A stretch of DNA of 64,000 nt from Ruminococcus sp. Phil15 (GCA_001940995.1 MSHC01000023.1:331-64330), one strand, 5' to 3'. Counted from the first letter of the stretch, positions 50,965 to 60,310 are shown. The notes: generated by a model from the letters alone, not told the origin. Made by a program: numbers and translations.

Positions 50965-52026
50965 ATGAGCGAAATGGTTAAAGACATTGAAAATGCAGTT
51001 GAAACAACTGAAAACGTGGAAATCGTTGAAGCTCAGGAAGCTGAAACAGCTAAAGCTGAAGAAAAGGCAAAGAAGCCTGCCGCAGCTAAGTCTGCTGCAG
51101 CGAAGCCTCCTAAGCAGAAGGGCATGAAGATCCCTTACGAAAGAAGAAAGAGCCTCTACGGATACGGCTTCATCGCCCTGTGGTTCTTCGGCTCGATTTA
51201 CTTCTTTATTATGCCGGTCATCGAGTCCATCATCTGGTCGTTCTGCGACACTATCCCGCTGACAGGCGGCGGCGGAATGAGCCTCGATTTCGTAGGACTC
51301 AAGAACTATGACAATGCGCTCACGGTTCACACGACCTATGCAACATCGCTCTCCGAGGTGCTGGGAAACACGATTTTGAAAACTCCGCTTATACTCATCT
51401 TCTCAATCTTTATTGCGATTATCTTAAACCAGAAGTTTAAGGGACGTACACTCGCAAGAGCCGTATTCTTCCTTCCGGTTATCATCGCAACCGGCCCTGT
51501 TATCGACATCATCAACGGTAATATGGACTCCGCCGGAACAAACGGCGGCAGTGAGCAGTTCAACTCGCTCTTTGAAACCGACCTCGTAGGCGACCTGCTT
51601 ACATACCTCGGTATCTATAACATCAGCGATAAGCTCACCGAAATCATCAACACACTCACAAGCGATATCTTCAACCTCGTTTGGAACTCGGGTATCCAGA
51701 TTCTCCTCTTCCTCTCGGCGCTTCAGACAATTCCGTTCTCTGCCAAGGAAGCAGCTCAGATGGAAGGCGCAACATCTTGGGAATACTTCTGGAAGATTAC
51801 ACTTCCTTATATCAGCCCTATGATCGTTGCAAGCCTTGTCTATACAATCGTCGACTCGTTCGTTGACCCTGAAAACCCCGTTATGACAATCGTGCTGGGT
51901 ATGGGCAAGAACTGGGAATTCGGTTATCAGGCGGCAATGCTGTGGCTGTACTTTGCAATAGTAGCGGTGGCGCTTGGAATTGTGCTGGCAATTGTAAATA
52001 AATTCGTTTACTACGAAGTAGGATAA
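50965..52026 (+). CDS. ABC permease, MalF type (pair 2)
   Basis: A 353-aa permease. The first ~60 residues are an unusual cytoplasmic Glu/Ala/Lys stretch (ENVEIVEAQEAETAKAEEKAKKPAAAK). Six membrane segments follow, with coupling loop AKEAAQMEGATSWEYFWKITLPYISP. The ribosome site GGAGG lies at the end of the DUF5696 gene, two bases before the ATG after its stop. Confidence 0.92.
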   Translation: MSEMVKDIENAVETTENVEIVEAQEAETAKAEEKAKKPAAAKSAAAKPPKQKGMKIPYERRKSLYGYGFIALWFFGSIYFFIMPVIESIIWSFCDTIPLTGGGGMSLDFVGLKNYDNALTVHTTYATSLSEVLGNTILKTPLILIFSIFIAIILNQKFKGRTLARAVFFLPVIIATGPVIDIINGNMDSAGTNGGSEQFNSLFETDLVGDLLTYLGIYNISDKLTEIINTLTSDIFNLVWNSGIQILLFLSALQTIPFSAKEAAQMEGATSWEYFWKITLPYISPMIVASLVYTIVDSFVDPENPVMTIVLGMGKNWEFGYQAAMLWLYFAIVAVALGIVLAIVNKFVYYEVG

Positions 52027-52038
52027 GGGGGGATTACA

Positions 52039-53088
52039 GTGGCAACTAAAAAAGAAGAACGACAGTTTGAGAAAGAGATGCAGAAGCTGCGCAAGGCTCG
52101 ATATGAAAAGATGAAGGCCGAGGGCATCGAAAACTACCTCACTCCCGAACAGATACGTTACAACAAAAATAAGAAGATTATCGGCGCAGTATGGCCGATA
52201 TTCAGATTCTTGATTCTTTTTGGTCTGGGCTTTGTAATCCTTTATCCGATTATCTTTATGCTCTCAACAGCATTCAGACCTTACGATCAGATGAGCGACC
52301 CGTCAATCATCTGGCTCCCGAAATCCTTCACGCTTCAGAACATTCAGGAAACCTTTGATATTATGAAGTTTGACACCACAGTTTTAAACACTGTAAGACT
52401 CAACCTCGTAGCGTCTCTCCTCCAGGTTGTTACCTGTTCTCTTACAGGCTACGGCTTTGCGAGATTTAACTTCAAGGGTAAGAGCATTCTCTTTGCAATG
52501 GTTATTGCAATGATCCTTGTTCCGCCTCAGATCATTACGATCCCCATGTACCTCCAGTATGCGTTTTTTGACCTCTTCGGTCTTATCCCGCTTTTCAACG
52601 GCGGCGATACAATTACGCTTATCAATTCAGGCTGGACAATGTACCTCCCTGCAATGTTCGCAAACGGTATCCGTGCGGGTCTGTTTATCCTCATCTTCCG
52701 TCAGTTCTTCAGAGGACTTCCAAAGGAACTCGAGGACGCAGCTTACCTCGACGGTTGCGGCCCGCTCAAGACGTTCATCAAGGTTATGATCCCTAACGCT
52801 AAGACATCCTACCTTACCGTTTTCCTGTTCTCAATCGTTTGGTACTGGAACGACTTCTACGTTTCGTCCTCATTCTTTACAAGAAACGATACAGTAGCCC
52901 TTATGCTTAAAAACCTCAGTTCTGAGCTTACCTCGCAGCTGTTCAACAACCAGACTCCGGGTATCAGAGCTATGATCGTATGGCTCGAATCAGGCTGTCT
53001 GCTGACAATCGCCCCGATCCTTATTATGTACATCTTCTTACAGAGATACTTCATCGAAGGTATCGAGCGTTCAGGTATCGTTGGCTAA
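52039..53088 (+). CDS. ABC permease, MalG type (pair 2)
   Basis: A 349-aa permease starting at GTG after GGGGGGA. A charged cytoplasmic N-terminus (KKEERQFEKEMQKLRKARYEKMKAEG) precedes six membrane segments; coupling loop LEDAAYLDGCGPLKTFIKVMIPNAK. It pairs with the preceding gene and closes the cluster. Confidence 0.92.
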   Translation: MATKKEERQFEKEMQKLRKARYEKMKAEGIENYLTPEQIRYNKNKKIIGAVWPIFRFLILFGLGFVILYPIIFMLSTAFRPYDQMSDPSIIWLPKSFTLQNIQETFDIMKFDTTVLNTVRLNLVASLLQVVTCSLTGYGFARFNFKGKSILFAMVIAMILVPPQIITIPMYLQYAFFDLFGLIPLFNGGDTITLINSGWTMYLPAMFANGIRAGLFILIFRQFFRGLPKELEDAAYLDGCGPLKTFIKVMIPNAKTSYLTVFLFSIVWYWNDFYVSSSFFTRNDTVALMLKNLSSELTSQLFNNQTPGIRAMIVWLESGCLLTIAPILIMYIFLQRYFIEGIERSGIVG

Positions 53089-53099
53089 TATTTAAATCT

Positions 53100-53134
53100 A
53101 AAGACCACTCGTCTGCGGGTGGTCTTTTTTTGTG
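53100..53134 (+). terminator. Terminator of the 14-kb cluster
   Basis: AAAGACCAC and GGTGGTCTTT pair around a short loop, followed by seven T, 11 bases after the last stop. Confidence 0.9.
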
Positions 53135-53169
53135 CAAAGCATCACCCTGCATGAGGCAAACGCCACCCC

Positions 53170-53198
53170 TTTACGAATTTTGAAAAGTATGCTATAAT
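53170..53198 (+). promoter_or_regulatory. Promoter of the cysteine desulfurase-thiI operon
   Basis: TTTACG, a 17-base spacer and TATAAT with an extended TGC. The -10 box is only 13 bases before the track's ATG 53212, which argues for a later start codon. Confidence 0.7.
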
Positions 53199-53331
53199 AA
53201 AAAGATGAGAAATGATATCAAAACGTATGGCAGGAGCATATGTATATAAGTTCCTTACCGCTAAAAGCGGCAAAGGTACGCTCGATACGCCAAGCCTTGC
53301 ATTAAATATAATAAGAAAGAAGTTTTATAGC

Positions 53332-54471
53332 TTGATTTATTTTGATAACGCCGCAACAACAAAACCCTGCGACGAGGCTGTTAAAGCTGCCGCAAATGCC
53401 CTTACCGCCGCATTCGGAAATCCGTCCAGCCGCCATCGAGTCGGAATGGACGCAGAAATTTTGCTCAGACAGGCAAGGGACAGACTCGCTATGTCGCTGG
53501 GCTGTGCAGAGGACGAAATTTTTTTCACTTCGGGTGCAACTGAAAGCAATAACACAGCTATCCTCTCTGCCTGCGAAAACAAAATAAAACGCCTGCCTAG
53601 GGTAGTAACCACCACGGTCGAGCATCCGTCTGTCAAGGCTTGCTTCGATAAGCTTGAAAAGCTCGGCGCAGAGGTCGTCCGTGTAGCGCCCGACGAAAAC
53701 GGCGACATTACTGATAAGATGATTTTCGACGCCGTCAACGACAGAACCTGCCTCGTGAGCTGTATGCTCGTCAACAACGAAACAGGCTATGTGCTCCCGA
53801 CTGCAAAAGCCTTCGCAATGATAAAACGTAAGTATCCTGACTGCATTACCCACTGCGACGCAGTGCAGGGCTTTATGAAGCTACCGTTCAAGGCAAAAAC
53901 GCTGTTTGCCGACCTCATCTCGGTAAGCGGCCATAAGATCCACGGCGCAAAGGGCGTGGGCGTACTATTTATAAAGAAAGGCACTAAGATCGCCCCGTTT
54001 ATGCTCGGCGGAGGGCAGGAGAAAGGCTTCCGTTCGGGTACGGAAAATCTCCCCGCAATAGCCGCAATGGGCGAGGCTGTAAAGCTTCTGACGCCGACAA
54101 TCGACAGCAGACTGCAGTATGTTACAGAGCTTCGTGAGTACCTCGTAGAAAAGCTATCCGAGATTGACGGGATAGAGATAAATTCAAAACCGTCTGCTCT
54201 GCCGTATGTCACCAGCATAGCAATGCCAAACTTCAAGTCTGAAACACTGCTCAACTACCTCTCCGACAGAGGAATTTGCGTGTCGAGCGGCTCAGCCTGC
54301 TCAAAGGGCAAAAAAAGCACAGTCTTGCAGGAGTTTAGGATTTCCGCAGAAAAAACCGACTCAACCCTGCGTGTCAGCTTCTGCGCAGAAAACACGAAAG
54401 CAGAGATAGACGAGCTTTGCAAAACGCTAAAAAGGGCAAGCGGGGAGCTTTGTACTATTAAAAGAAAGTAA
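53332..54471 (+). CDS. Cysteine desulfurase (NifS/IscS family)
   Basis: A PLP enzyme that releases sulfur from cysteine. I prefer TTG 53332, giving a start (M)IYFDNAATTKPC that matches the family; the track's ATG 53212 adds 40 unconvincing residues and leaves almost no leader after the promoter. The ribosome site is weak either way. PLP Lys lies in SVSGHKIHGAKGVG, and the sulfur-carrying Cys in VSSGSACSKGKKS. It is followed 16 bases later by thiI and probably supplies sulfur for tRNA thiolation. Confidence 0.9.
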   Translation: MIYFDNAATTKPCDEAVKAAANALTAAFGNPSSRHRVGMDAEILLRQARDRLAMSLGCAEDEIFFTSGATESNNTAILSACENKIKRLPRVVTTTVEHPSVKACFDKLEKLGAEVVRVAPDENGDITDKMIFDAVNDRTCLVSCMLVNNETGYVLPTAKAFAMIKRKYPDCITHCDAVQGFMKLPFKAKTLFADLISVSGHKIHGAKGVGVLFIKKGTKIAPFMLGGGQEKGFRSGTENLPAIAAMGEAVKLLTPTIDSRLQYVTELREYLVEKLSEIDGIEINSKPSALPYVTSIAMPNFKSETLLNYLSDRGICVSSGSACSKGKKSTVLQEFRISAEKTDSTLRVSFCAENTKAEIDELCKTLKRASGELCTIKRK

Positions 54472-54487
54472 AAATGGAGAATGATGT

Positions 54488-55660
54488 ATGAAAGAGATTA
54501 TACTTGCTAAATTCGGCGAGATAGTGCTGAAGGGCCTTAATAAGAACAACTTCGAGGACGCACTTCTTCGCAACGTTAAACGCAGACTTAAAAGGCTCGG
54601 CAAATTCGACTATTGGAAAGCTCAGTCCACCCTCTACATAAAGCCCCTGGACGACGGAATAGACGTTGACGAGGCTGTGGACAGAGTTAAAAAGGTGTTC
54701 GGCATAGCAAAGGTCGCAAGAGCAATCAGCGTGCCAAAGGAATGGAACGAGATAACTGCCGCCGTTTCTGCATATCTCGACGAAGCGCTTGCCTGCGCAA
54801 ATACCTTTAAGGTAAAGGCAAAGCGTGCGGATAAGAAATTTCCGATGAGCTCGCCTGAAATATGCACCGAGCTTGGCGGATATATCTTAGATAATTATCC
54901 GCATCTTTCTGTAGATGTGCATAACCCCGACGTAGTTGTCAATGTTGAAATAAGAGAGAACGCATTTATTCACGCAGGCTCGGAGGACGCAGCAGGCGGT
55001 ATACCTGTCGGAACGTCCGGCAGAGCAATGCTCCTGCTTTCGGGCGGTATAGATTCTCCCGTCGCAGGATATATGATGGCAAAAAGGGGAGTGTCTGTTT
55101 CCGCAATACACTTTGAGTCGCCTCCGTATACCTCCGAGAGAGCAAGACTCAAGGTCGAAAAGCTTGCGTCCATTATGGCGGAATACTGCGGAGCAATTAA
55201 TTTCCACTGCGTTCCGTTTACCGAAATACAGGAGGTGCTTCGTGAGCAAGCGCCCGAGGAGCTTTTCACAATTCTTATGCGCCGTCTTATGATGGAGGTC
55301 GCACAGAGAATTTGCGATAAGGAGGATATCTCCGCACTTGTAACAGGCGAGAGCTTAGGTCAGGTTGCAAGTCAGACGATGGGCGCAATGGTCTGCACGG
55401 ACAATGCCTGCCGTATGCCCGTTTTCAGACCGCTTATAGGTATGGACAAGTCGGAGATAGTCGCTATATCAAGAAAGATAAATACTTTTGAAACCTCTAT
55501 CGAGCCTTACGAGGACTGCTGTACGGTCTTTACGCCTAAGCACCCCAAGACAAGACCTGTGCTTCAGGACGTAATCGACGCACAGAATTCTTTCGATTAC
55601 GAGCCGCTCATACAGAAATGCGTCGAGGAAACAAAAGTATACACTATAACAGCATTTTAA
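54488..55660 (+). CDS. thiI: tRNA 4-thiouridine sulfurtransferase
   Basis: A 390-aa enzyme thiolating U8 of tRNA, also used in thiazole synthesis. It has an N-terminal ferredoxin-like plus THUMP region (about 1-165), then the PP-loop LLLSGGIDSPVAGYMMAKRG with the ATP-binding SGGIDS. The C-terminal rhodanese domain of enterobacterial ThiI is absent, so sulfur would come directly from the adjacent desulfurase, as in the Bacillus pair NifZ-ThiI. MVCTDNACRMPVFRPLIGMDK and EPYEDCCTVFTPKHPKTRP are conserved. Confidence 0.95.
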   Translation: MKEIILAKFGEIVLKGLNKNNFEDALLRNVKRRLKRLGKFDYWKAQSTLYIKPLDDGIDVDEAVDRVKKVFGIAKVARAISVPKEWNEITAAVSAYLDEALACANTFKVKAKRADKKFPMSSPEICTELGGYILDNYPHLSVDVHNPDVVVNVEIRENAFIHAGSEDAAGGIPVGTSGRAMLLLSGGIDSPVAGYMMAKRGVSVSAIHFESPPYTSERARLKVEKLASIMAEYCGAINFHCVPFTEIQEVLREQAPEELFTILMRRLMMEVAQRICDKEDISALVTGESLGQVASQTMGAMVCTDNACRMPVFRPLIGMDKSEIVAISRKINTFETSIEPYEDCCTVFTPKHPKTRPVLQDVIDAQNSFDYEPLIQKCVEETKVYTITAF

Positions 55661-55813
55661 ACAGCAGCGATATAAAAATGTTATACTTTTGATTACGATT
55701 CGGTTACAGGGATAAGCCGATTTGCTTGTTAAAAGTTACAATCAGGTTAACAATATAGTCATAAATGCCCCAAAATCTATGTAAGAAGTGCATTGAAAAG
55801 AGGAGAAAAATTC

Positions 55814-56359
55814 GTGAGAATTGCTAAAAGTGACAAAGTGGTTACAAAAAAGCTTGACATTGTTACAAAGAATGTAGTAAAATATTTATGTGAGCAAGGG
55901 GTAACTGTGTCCACAGCGGAGAGCTGTACGGGCGGAATCCTAAGCTCAGCGATAACCTCTGTTTCAGGAGCTTCAAATATTTTCGAGCTTGGAGTGTGCA
56001 GCTACTCGGAAAGAGTAAAGTGCGACATTCTCGGAGTCGATGAAAAGATTATCTCTCAGTACGGCGTGTATTCGGCACAGACCGCAAGCGCAATGTCTGA
56101 GGCGGTAAGAAAGCTTTCAGGGGCAGATATTGGGGTAGGCATTACAGGTATTGCAGGGCCTTTCGGCGGAGAGGACGGTAAGCCTGTCGGAACTGTCTAT
56201 GTGAGCGTTTCCTCAAAGGATAAAGAAATAGCGAGGGATTTAAGGCTTTATGAGAGCCTTGCGGAGCTTACAAGAGATAACGTCCGTATCGAGGCTGCTG
56301 CCATGGCGCTCATAATGGTAGCGGAGCTTTTAGGTCACAGGATAGACGAGGTGATTTGA
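55814..56359 (+). CDS. CinA C-terminal-type nicotinamide-nucleotide amidase
   Basis: A 181-aa stand-alone CinA-C protein (PncC type), which deamidates NMN in pyridine nucleotide recycling. The diagnostic text VSTAESCTGGILSSAITSVSGAS opens the domain, with the catalytic Ser and nearby residues, followed by SAMSEAVRKLSGADIGVGITGIAGP. Start GTG 55814 follows AGAGGAG; the track's TTG is further upstream. The stop is one base before the sortase gene, so they are coupled. Confidence 0.88.
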   Translation: MRIAKSDKVVTKKLDIVTKNVVKYLCEQGVTVSTAESCTGGILSSAITSVSGASNIFELGVCSYSERVKCDILGVDEKIISQYGVYSAQTASAMSEAVRKLSGADIGVGITGIAGPFGGEDGKPVGTVYVSVSSKDKEIARDLRLYESLAELTRDNVRIEAAAMALIMVAELLGHRIDEVI

Positions 56360-56360
56360 G

Positions 56361-57452
56361 ATGTCTATGTACAATGAGTTATCATCAATTAAGTCCTCGG
56401 ACAAAAAGGAAGAAAACTTTTTCATAAGATTTTTCAAGTATTTTGTACCGTGGAAAGGCGACGGAATATCGGAGATTTTCAGAAAGCTTGTGTTTGTAGC
56501 GTCGGTAGCAGTGTTCTGTATGTCGGTCGGCGACCTGTCGGAATACTTAAACGGAAACGCAAAGACAAACGAGCTTATAGATGAAATGCAGGGTATGAAG
56601 CCGGTCGTTAATACAAATAGCAGTTCGGACGCAAATTCATTTAATCACGGCGGAAGCAATGGCGGCAGCACAGACGGCCCGCCAAGCGGAAACGGCTCCG
56701 AGCAGGTTTCAACGGAGATAGGCGAAAACTGGTCGCCGCTTCTTGAAATAAACGAGGACGTTATAGGCTGGATTTCAATTGAAACGCTCAAGGACGCAAA
56801 CGGCGAGCTTTATGTCGACTATCCGATTGTAAGAGGAGAGGACAACAATTACTACCTCTACCGTGACATAAAGAATAATTACAGCTCATCGGGCGGTACC
56901 ATCTTTATGGATTATGCCTCGGAGATTATCCCGGGACAGAGGACCGACAACATCACGATTTTCGGTCACAATATGAAGGCAGGAACCTTCTTCGGACGAC
57001 TGGACGAATATAAATCGGGAGTCGAATTTCTCAGGAACAATCCGCTTATTACTTTCAACACCCTCTACTCGCAGAACGAGGAAAAGTATGTTATACTGTA
57101 CTGCTTTCTCGCAAATGTAGACGGCAGCGACGACAACGGAACTGTGTTCAAGTATATCGGATACAGAAATTTCAATGATAAGCATCCATTCTCGACATGG
57201 AAAGAAGAAATACAAAAGCGGTCATGGTATGACAGCTCGATACCGTTTGACGAGAATGATGATTATATCACGCTATCAACCTGCTCCAGCGATATATCGG
57301 ATATGAGATGGGTTATAGTCGCAAGAAAGCTCAGAGAGAATGAAAATGTAGATGAGCTTACCAAAACTTATGTAGAAAGACAAGACGAGGAGATTTATTT
57401 CCCTCAGAGATGGATTCGCTCATGGGGAAACAAAAAGGTTTACAGAAACTAG
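56361..57452 (+). CDS. srtB: Class B sortase
   Basis: A 363-aa membrane transpeptidase. A cytoplasmic N-terminus, one membrane helix (about 50-70, LVFVASVAVFCMSVG), a Ser/Asn/Gly-rich linker, then the sortase B domain. Catalytic residues are visible: His in TIFGHNMKAG, Cys in YITLSTCSS and Arg in RWVIVARKL. Sortase B enzymes anchor surface or pilin proteins to the wall. The next two genes encode wall-associated proteins, but neither shows an obvious C-terminal sorting signal. Confidence 0.92.
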   Translation: MSMYNELSSIKSSDKKEENFFIRFFKYFVPWKGDGISEIFRKLVFVASVAVFCMSVGDLSEYLNGNAKTNELIDEMQGMKPVVNTNSSSDANSFNHGGSNGGSTDGPPSGNGSEQVSTEIGENWSPLLEINEDVIGWISIETLKDANGELYVDYPIVRGEDNNYYLYRDIKNNYSSSGGTIFMDYASEIIPGQRTDNITIFGHNMKAGTFFGRLDEYKSGVEFLRNNPLITFNTLYSQNEEKYVILYCFLANVDGSDDNGTVFKYIGYRNFNDKHPFSTWKEEIQKRSWYDSSIPFDENDDYITLSTCSSDISDMRWVIVARKLRENENVDELTKTYVERQDEEIYFPQRWIRSWGNKKVYRN

Positions 57453-57550
57453 TTTTGAAAGCATACATATAAATCGCTTTCCGGAACGGTTTTGAAGCCT
57501 TTTTAATACCACAGCCTTGAAAAAAGGCAACGAAAGGCGATGAATTTTAT

Positions 57551-58414
57551 ATGCAGCATAATACTGATAATATGCAGAATGAAAATACTGCTGTTAAAAA
57601 GACATCAATCAGGAAGATAACTTCAATGCTCGGATTCGGCGCACTCTGCGTCGGCACAATCTGCGCAATCGGAATACTCGGACTCGGTAGCGAAAGCAGC
57701 GAGGATAAATCGGCAATCAATTATGCCGTAGGCTCGCCTGTTACTACGACCGTTACAACGACTGCATCTGCAATGCCTGAAGCTATAGAGCCTGAGGACA
57801 AACAGATAAGCGCAACTGTAAGCTGGTGGAAGGCGCAGGTCGACGAGTACGACTTTATCGAGGTTGATGACAGTATTGCTACAACAACCACTACAACAAC
57901 AACGACCACAACTACAACAACAACCACTACCACAACAAAGAAAACTACTACAGCAGCAAAGAAAACAACTGCCGCAAAGAAGGAAACAAAGCCGGAAACT
58001 ACAACAGTAAAGAAGCTTGAGCCGGGCGAGTATGTGATTCCTTGCACAGACGAGGAGTTTGAAATGTTCTGCTACGTCCTTGAGGGCGAGGCAGGCGGAT
58101 GCTCGGATGCGGCAAAAATGGCTGTTGCAGGAGTTATCGTAAACAGAGTGCAGGCAGACCGCTTTGATAATACGATCAAAAAGGTCCTCACAGCGCCAAA
58201 CCAGTTCACAGCAATCAAAAAGTATTATAACAAGTCCGTAACTCCGTCCCAAAGCACGATTAATTGTGTCAAGAGAGCTTTAGCAGGCGAGGACGGCTCA
58301 AACGGCGCATATTACTTCTATTCAAAGAAGTATTGCTCCGATAAAACGGCTGCATGGTTTGAATCACTCGTGTTCTGTATAGAGATTGACGGACAGAGAT
58401 TTTTCAGAGTATAA
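57551..58414 (+). CDS. SleB/CwlJ-type cell-wall hydrolase with poly-Thr linker
   Basis: A 287-aa exported protein. An N-terminal membrane segment (about 23-45, SMLGFGALCVGTICAIGILGLG) precedes a segment SWWKAQVDEYDFIEVDD. A run of 19 consecutive Thr encoded by mixed ACN codons and a Lys/Thr/Ala linker follow. The C-terminal ~110 residues form a Hydrolase_2 domain (FCYVLEGEAGGCSDAAKMAVAGVIVNR). Such domains cleave peptidoglycan, often cortex peptidoglycan in spore germination. The WWKA segment recurs in the next gene. Confidence 0.88.
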   Translation: MQHNTDNMQNENTAVKKTSIRKITSMLGFGALCVGTICAIGILGLGSESSEDKSAINYAVGSPVTTTVTTTASAMPEAIEPEDKQISATVSWWKAQVDEYDFIEVDDSIATTTTTTTTTTTTTTTTTTTKKTTTAAKKTTAAKKETKPETTTVKKLEPGEYVIPCTDEEFEMFCYVLEGEAGGCSDAAKMAVAGVIVNRVQADRFDNTIKKVLTAPNQFTAIKKYYNKSVTPSQSTINCVKRALAGEDGSNGAYYFYSKKYCSDKTAAWFESLVFCIEIDGQRFFRV

Positions 58415-58426
58415 AGAGCGCAACTT

Positions 58427-58457
58427 AAAAAAAGTCGGTAAAATCTCCGACTTTTTT
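58427..58457 (+). terminator. Terminator of the SleB-like gene
   Basis: The stem AAAAAAGTCGG / CCGACTTTTTT with an 8-base loop ends in a T tract. Confidence 0.9.
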
Positions 58458-58550
58458 GGTGTAAAATCAAAGAAAGAAAAATAGATAAAAATAAAGAAAA
58501 ACAAATATAAAAAAAATTTGGAAAATTTATAGGAAGGAACGAGCTTATTT

Positions 58551-60146
58551 ATGGAGCTATCATCGCTCATAGAACAGCGGATACAGACCGTAAAAGCGTT
58601 CTGTAAGGCAAATAAAAAGCTTGTCAGGAGAACTGCTGCCCATTTCGGCGCAGGCGCTCTTGCACTTACAATCGCAATCGGCAGTACGTCATCTGCAATT
58701 TTCTCAGCGAACGCCGACACATCTGACAGCGAGGTCGTCTTTGAGGCAAACGGGCAGAGCGTTGTTACAACAACTACCGCACAGCCGCAGCAGACGGTCT
58801 ATGCTACGCAGGCATGGTGGAAAGCAGGAATAGAGGAGTACGACTTTGTAGAATTTACAAGCGCCCATATAGATTATTCCGAAACCGAGGAGGAGAGCGT
58901 GCCGGAGGAGCCTTTCCCAAGCATCTCTTTTACGGTTTCAAAGCCTGAGTCTAAGGGCAGCTATAAGTCGTCTGCAATCCCTTCGCACAAAACATATCCC
59001 ACAAGAAGCATCGCTAACGAGTATTATACGGTGAAATCCCTCACCGCAGGCGGCAGAGTATCGGGCAACGGCTTTGATATGGTCTGCAAGATTTTAAACG
59101 GCGAGATGGGTCCTTCCTTCAGCGAGGAAGCGCTCAAAGCGCAGGCAGTCGCTATTTACACATATCTCAGATACTGCGACGCAAATAACCTTATGCCGGT
59201 TGTGGCAACAAGAGGAAATTATAACGATAAAATTAAGAATGCAGTTAAAGCAGTCGAGGGTCAGGTGCTTACCTATAACGGCGGGCTTGTAAATGCAGTG
59301 TTCTGCGCTTCAACAGCAGGATGCACTACATCAAGCCAGAGCGTTTGGGGCGGCAAGCTTGACTACCTACAGGGAGTAGCCTGCGAGTATGACTACCTCG
59401 ACCCAAACTACGGAGTAAAAAGACAGTTCACAGCCTCCGAGCTAAAGAGAATTATTGAAAGAAAAACTGATATCAGACTGTCAAACAGCGACGTTGAGAA
59501 TTGGTTTGAAATCGTAAGCTGTACGAACGGCAAGTATGTCGGAGATATCAAAATCGGCGGCCAGACCCACGCAAGAGTAGGCGGCGGAAACGTTAAGCTT
59601 ACAGGCGCTGTTTTAAGAGCGTCCATCTTAGGCAGCAGCACGCTTCGTTCTACAGCGTTCGATATCAGCTATAAGGACGGAGTTTTCACATTCACAACCT
59701 ACGGCTACGGCCACGGCGTCGGAATGTCTCAGTGGGGCGCACAGCTTATGTCAACAGAGGGCGGCTACAAGTATGACCAGATTTTGCTCCACTATTATGA
59801 CGGCTCTAAGCTTATCTGCTCAGGCGTGAACACTGAAGCAGAGGACCGCTTCGGTGACGATGATGTTTCCGATAAGCAGGAGGCAGTACCGGGCGATGAT
59901 CCGGAAGATAAGCCTGAAAGCGATAAGAAGCCCGAAACAAGCCAGACCGCTACCGTTACAACTACAAATACAGCAGTGCAGACGACAACTACGACAACCT
60001 CGCAGGAAGCGGTAACTACGACAACGACGTCTGAAACAGCCCCCGCCGTTACGACAGTCCCCGAGCTTGCCTCGCCTGTAACGCAGACAACTCCGGCGCA
60101 GACTACCGTCGCAGCAGCAGTTCCTGTGCCTGTCGTTTCTGAGTAG
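58551..60146 (+). CDS. SpoIID/LytB-domain wall protein with Thr-rich tail
   Basis: A 531-aa exported protein. An N-terminal signal or anchor (about 30-55) is followed by ATQAWWKAGIEEYDFVEF, nearly the same motif as in the SleB-like neighbour. The SpoIID/LytB domain spans about 170-425 (ILNGEMGPSFSEEALKAQAVAIYTYLRY, VFCASTAGCTTSSQSVWGG, YGYGHGVGMSQWGAQLM). The last ~90 residues are Thr/Pro-rich. SpoIID is a lytic transglycosylase of engulfment; Thr-tailed paralogues may act in vegetative wall turnover. Confidence 0.88.
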   Translation: MELSSLIEQRIQTVKAFCKANKKLVRRTAAHFGAGALALTIAIGSTSSAIFSANADTSDSEVVFEANGQSVVTTTTAQPQQTVYATQAWWKAGIEEYDFVEFTSAHIDYSETEEESVPEEPFPSISFTVSKPESKGSYKSSAIPSHKTYPTRSIANEYYTVKSLTAGGRVSGNGFDMVCKILNGEMGPSFSEEALKAQAVAIYTYLRYCDANNLMPVVATRGNYNDKIKNAVKAVEGQVLTYNGGLVNAVFCASTAGCTTSSQSVWGGKLDYLQGVACEYDYLDPNYGVKRQFTASELKRIIERKTDIRLSNSDVENWFEIVSCTNGKYVGDIKIGGQTHARVGGGNVKLTGAVLRASILGSSTLRSTAFDISYKDGVFTFTTYGYGHGVGMSQWGAQLMSTEGGYKYDQILLHYYDGSKLICSGVNTEAEDRFGDDDVSDKQEAVPGDDPEDKPESDKKPETSQTATVTTTNTAVQTTTTTTSQEAVTTTTTSETAPAVTTVPELASPVTQTTPAQTTVAAAVPVPVVSE

Positions 60147-60219
60147 CGTACAGAGCAGAAATTTAAGCTTATTTGTAATGAACGTCAAATTAATATGTCA
60201 TTTGCTATGTAAATGCTAT

Positions 60220-60257
60220 AAAAAAGTCGAGCAGAGTATATCTCCGCTTGACTTTTT
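60220..60257 (+). terminator. Terminator of the SpoIID-like gene
   Basis: AAAAAGTCGAGC...AGA pairs with TCT...GCTTGACTTTTT, ending in six T. Its 3' arm also supplies the -35 box of the next promoter. Confidence 0.88.
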
Positions 60258-60276
60258 TGCAGTTTAAAAATATAAT
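60248..60276 (+). promoter_or_regulatory. Promoter of the zinc-ribbon gene
   Basis: TTGACT (within the preceding terminator stem), a 17-base spacer and TATAAT. Confidence 0.82.
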
Positions 60277-60310
60277 ATATATAGACTTACTTTGAAAGGA
60301 CGATGTAGTA

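Noticed and set aside
53212-53331. N-terminal 40-residue extension of the cysteine desulfurase
   Set aside because: It lies only a few bases beyond the predicted transcription start and resembles no family sequence; the conserved protein begins at IYFDNAATT.
57890-57942. ACN-rich run looking like a microsatellite or CRISPR-like repeat
   Set aside because: It encodes a poly-Thr linker with mixed codons and has no spacer-repeat order.
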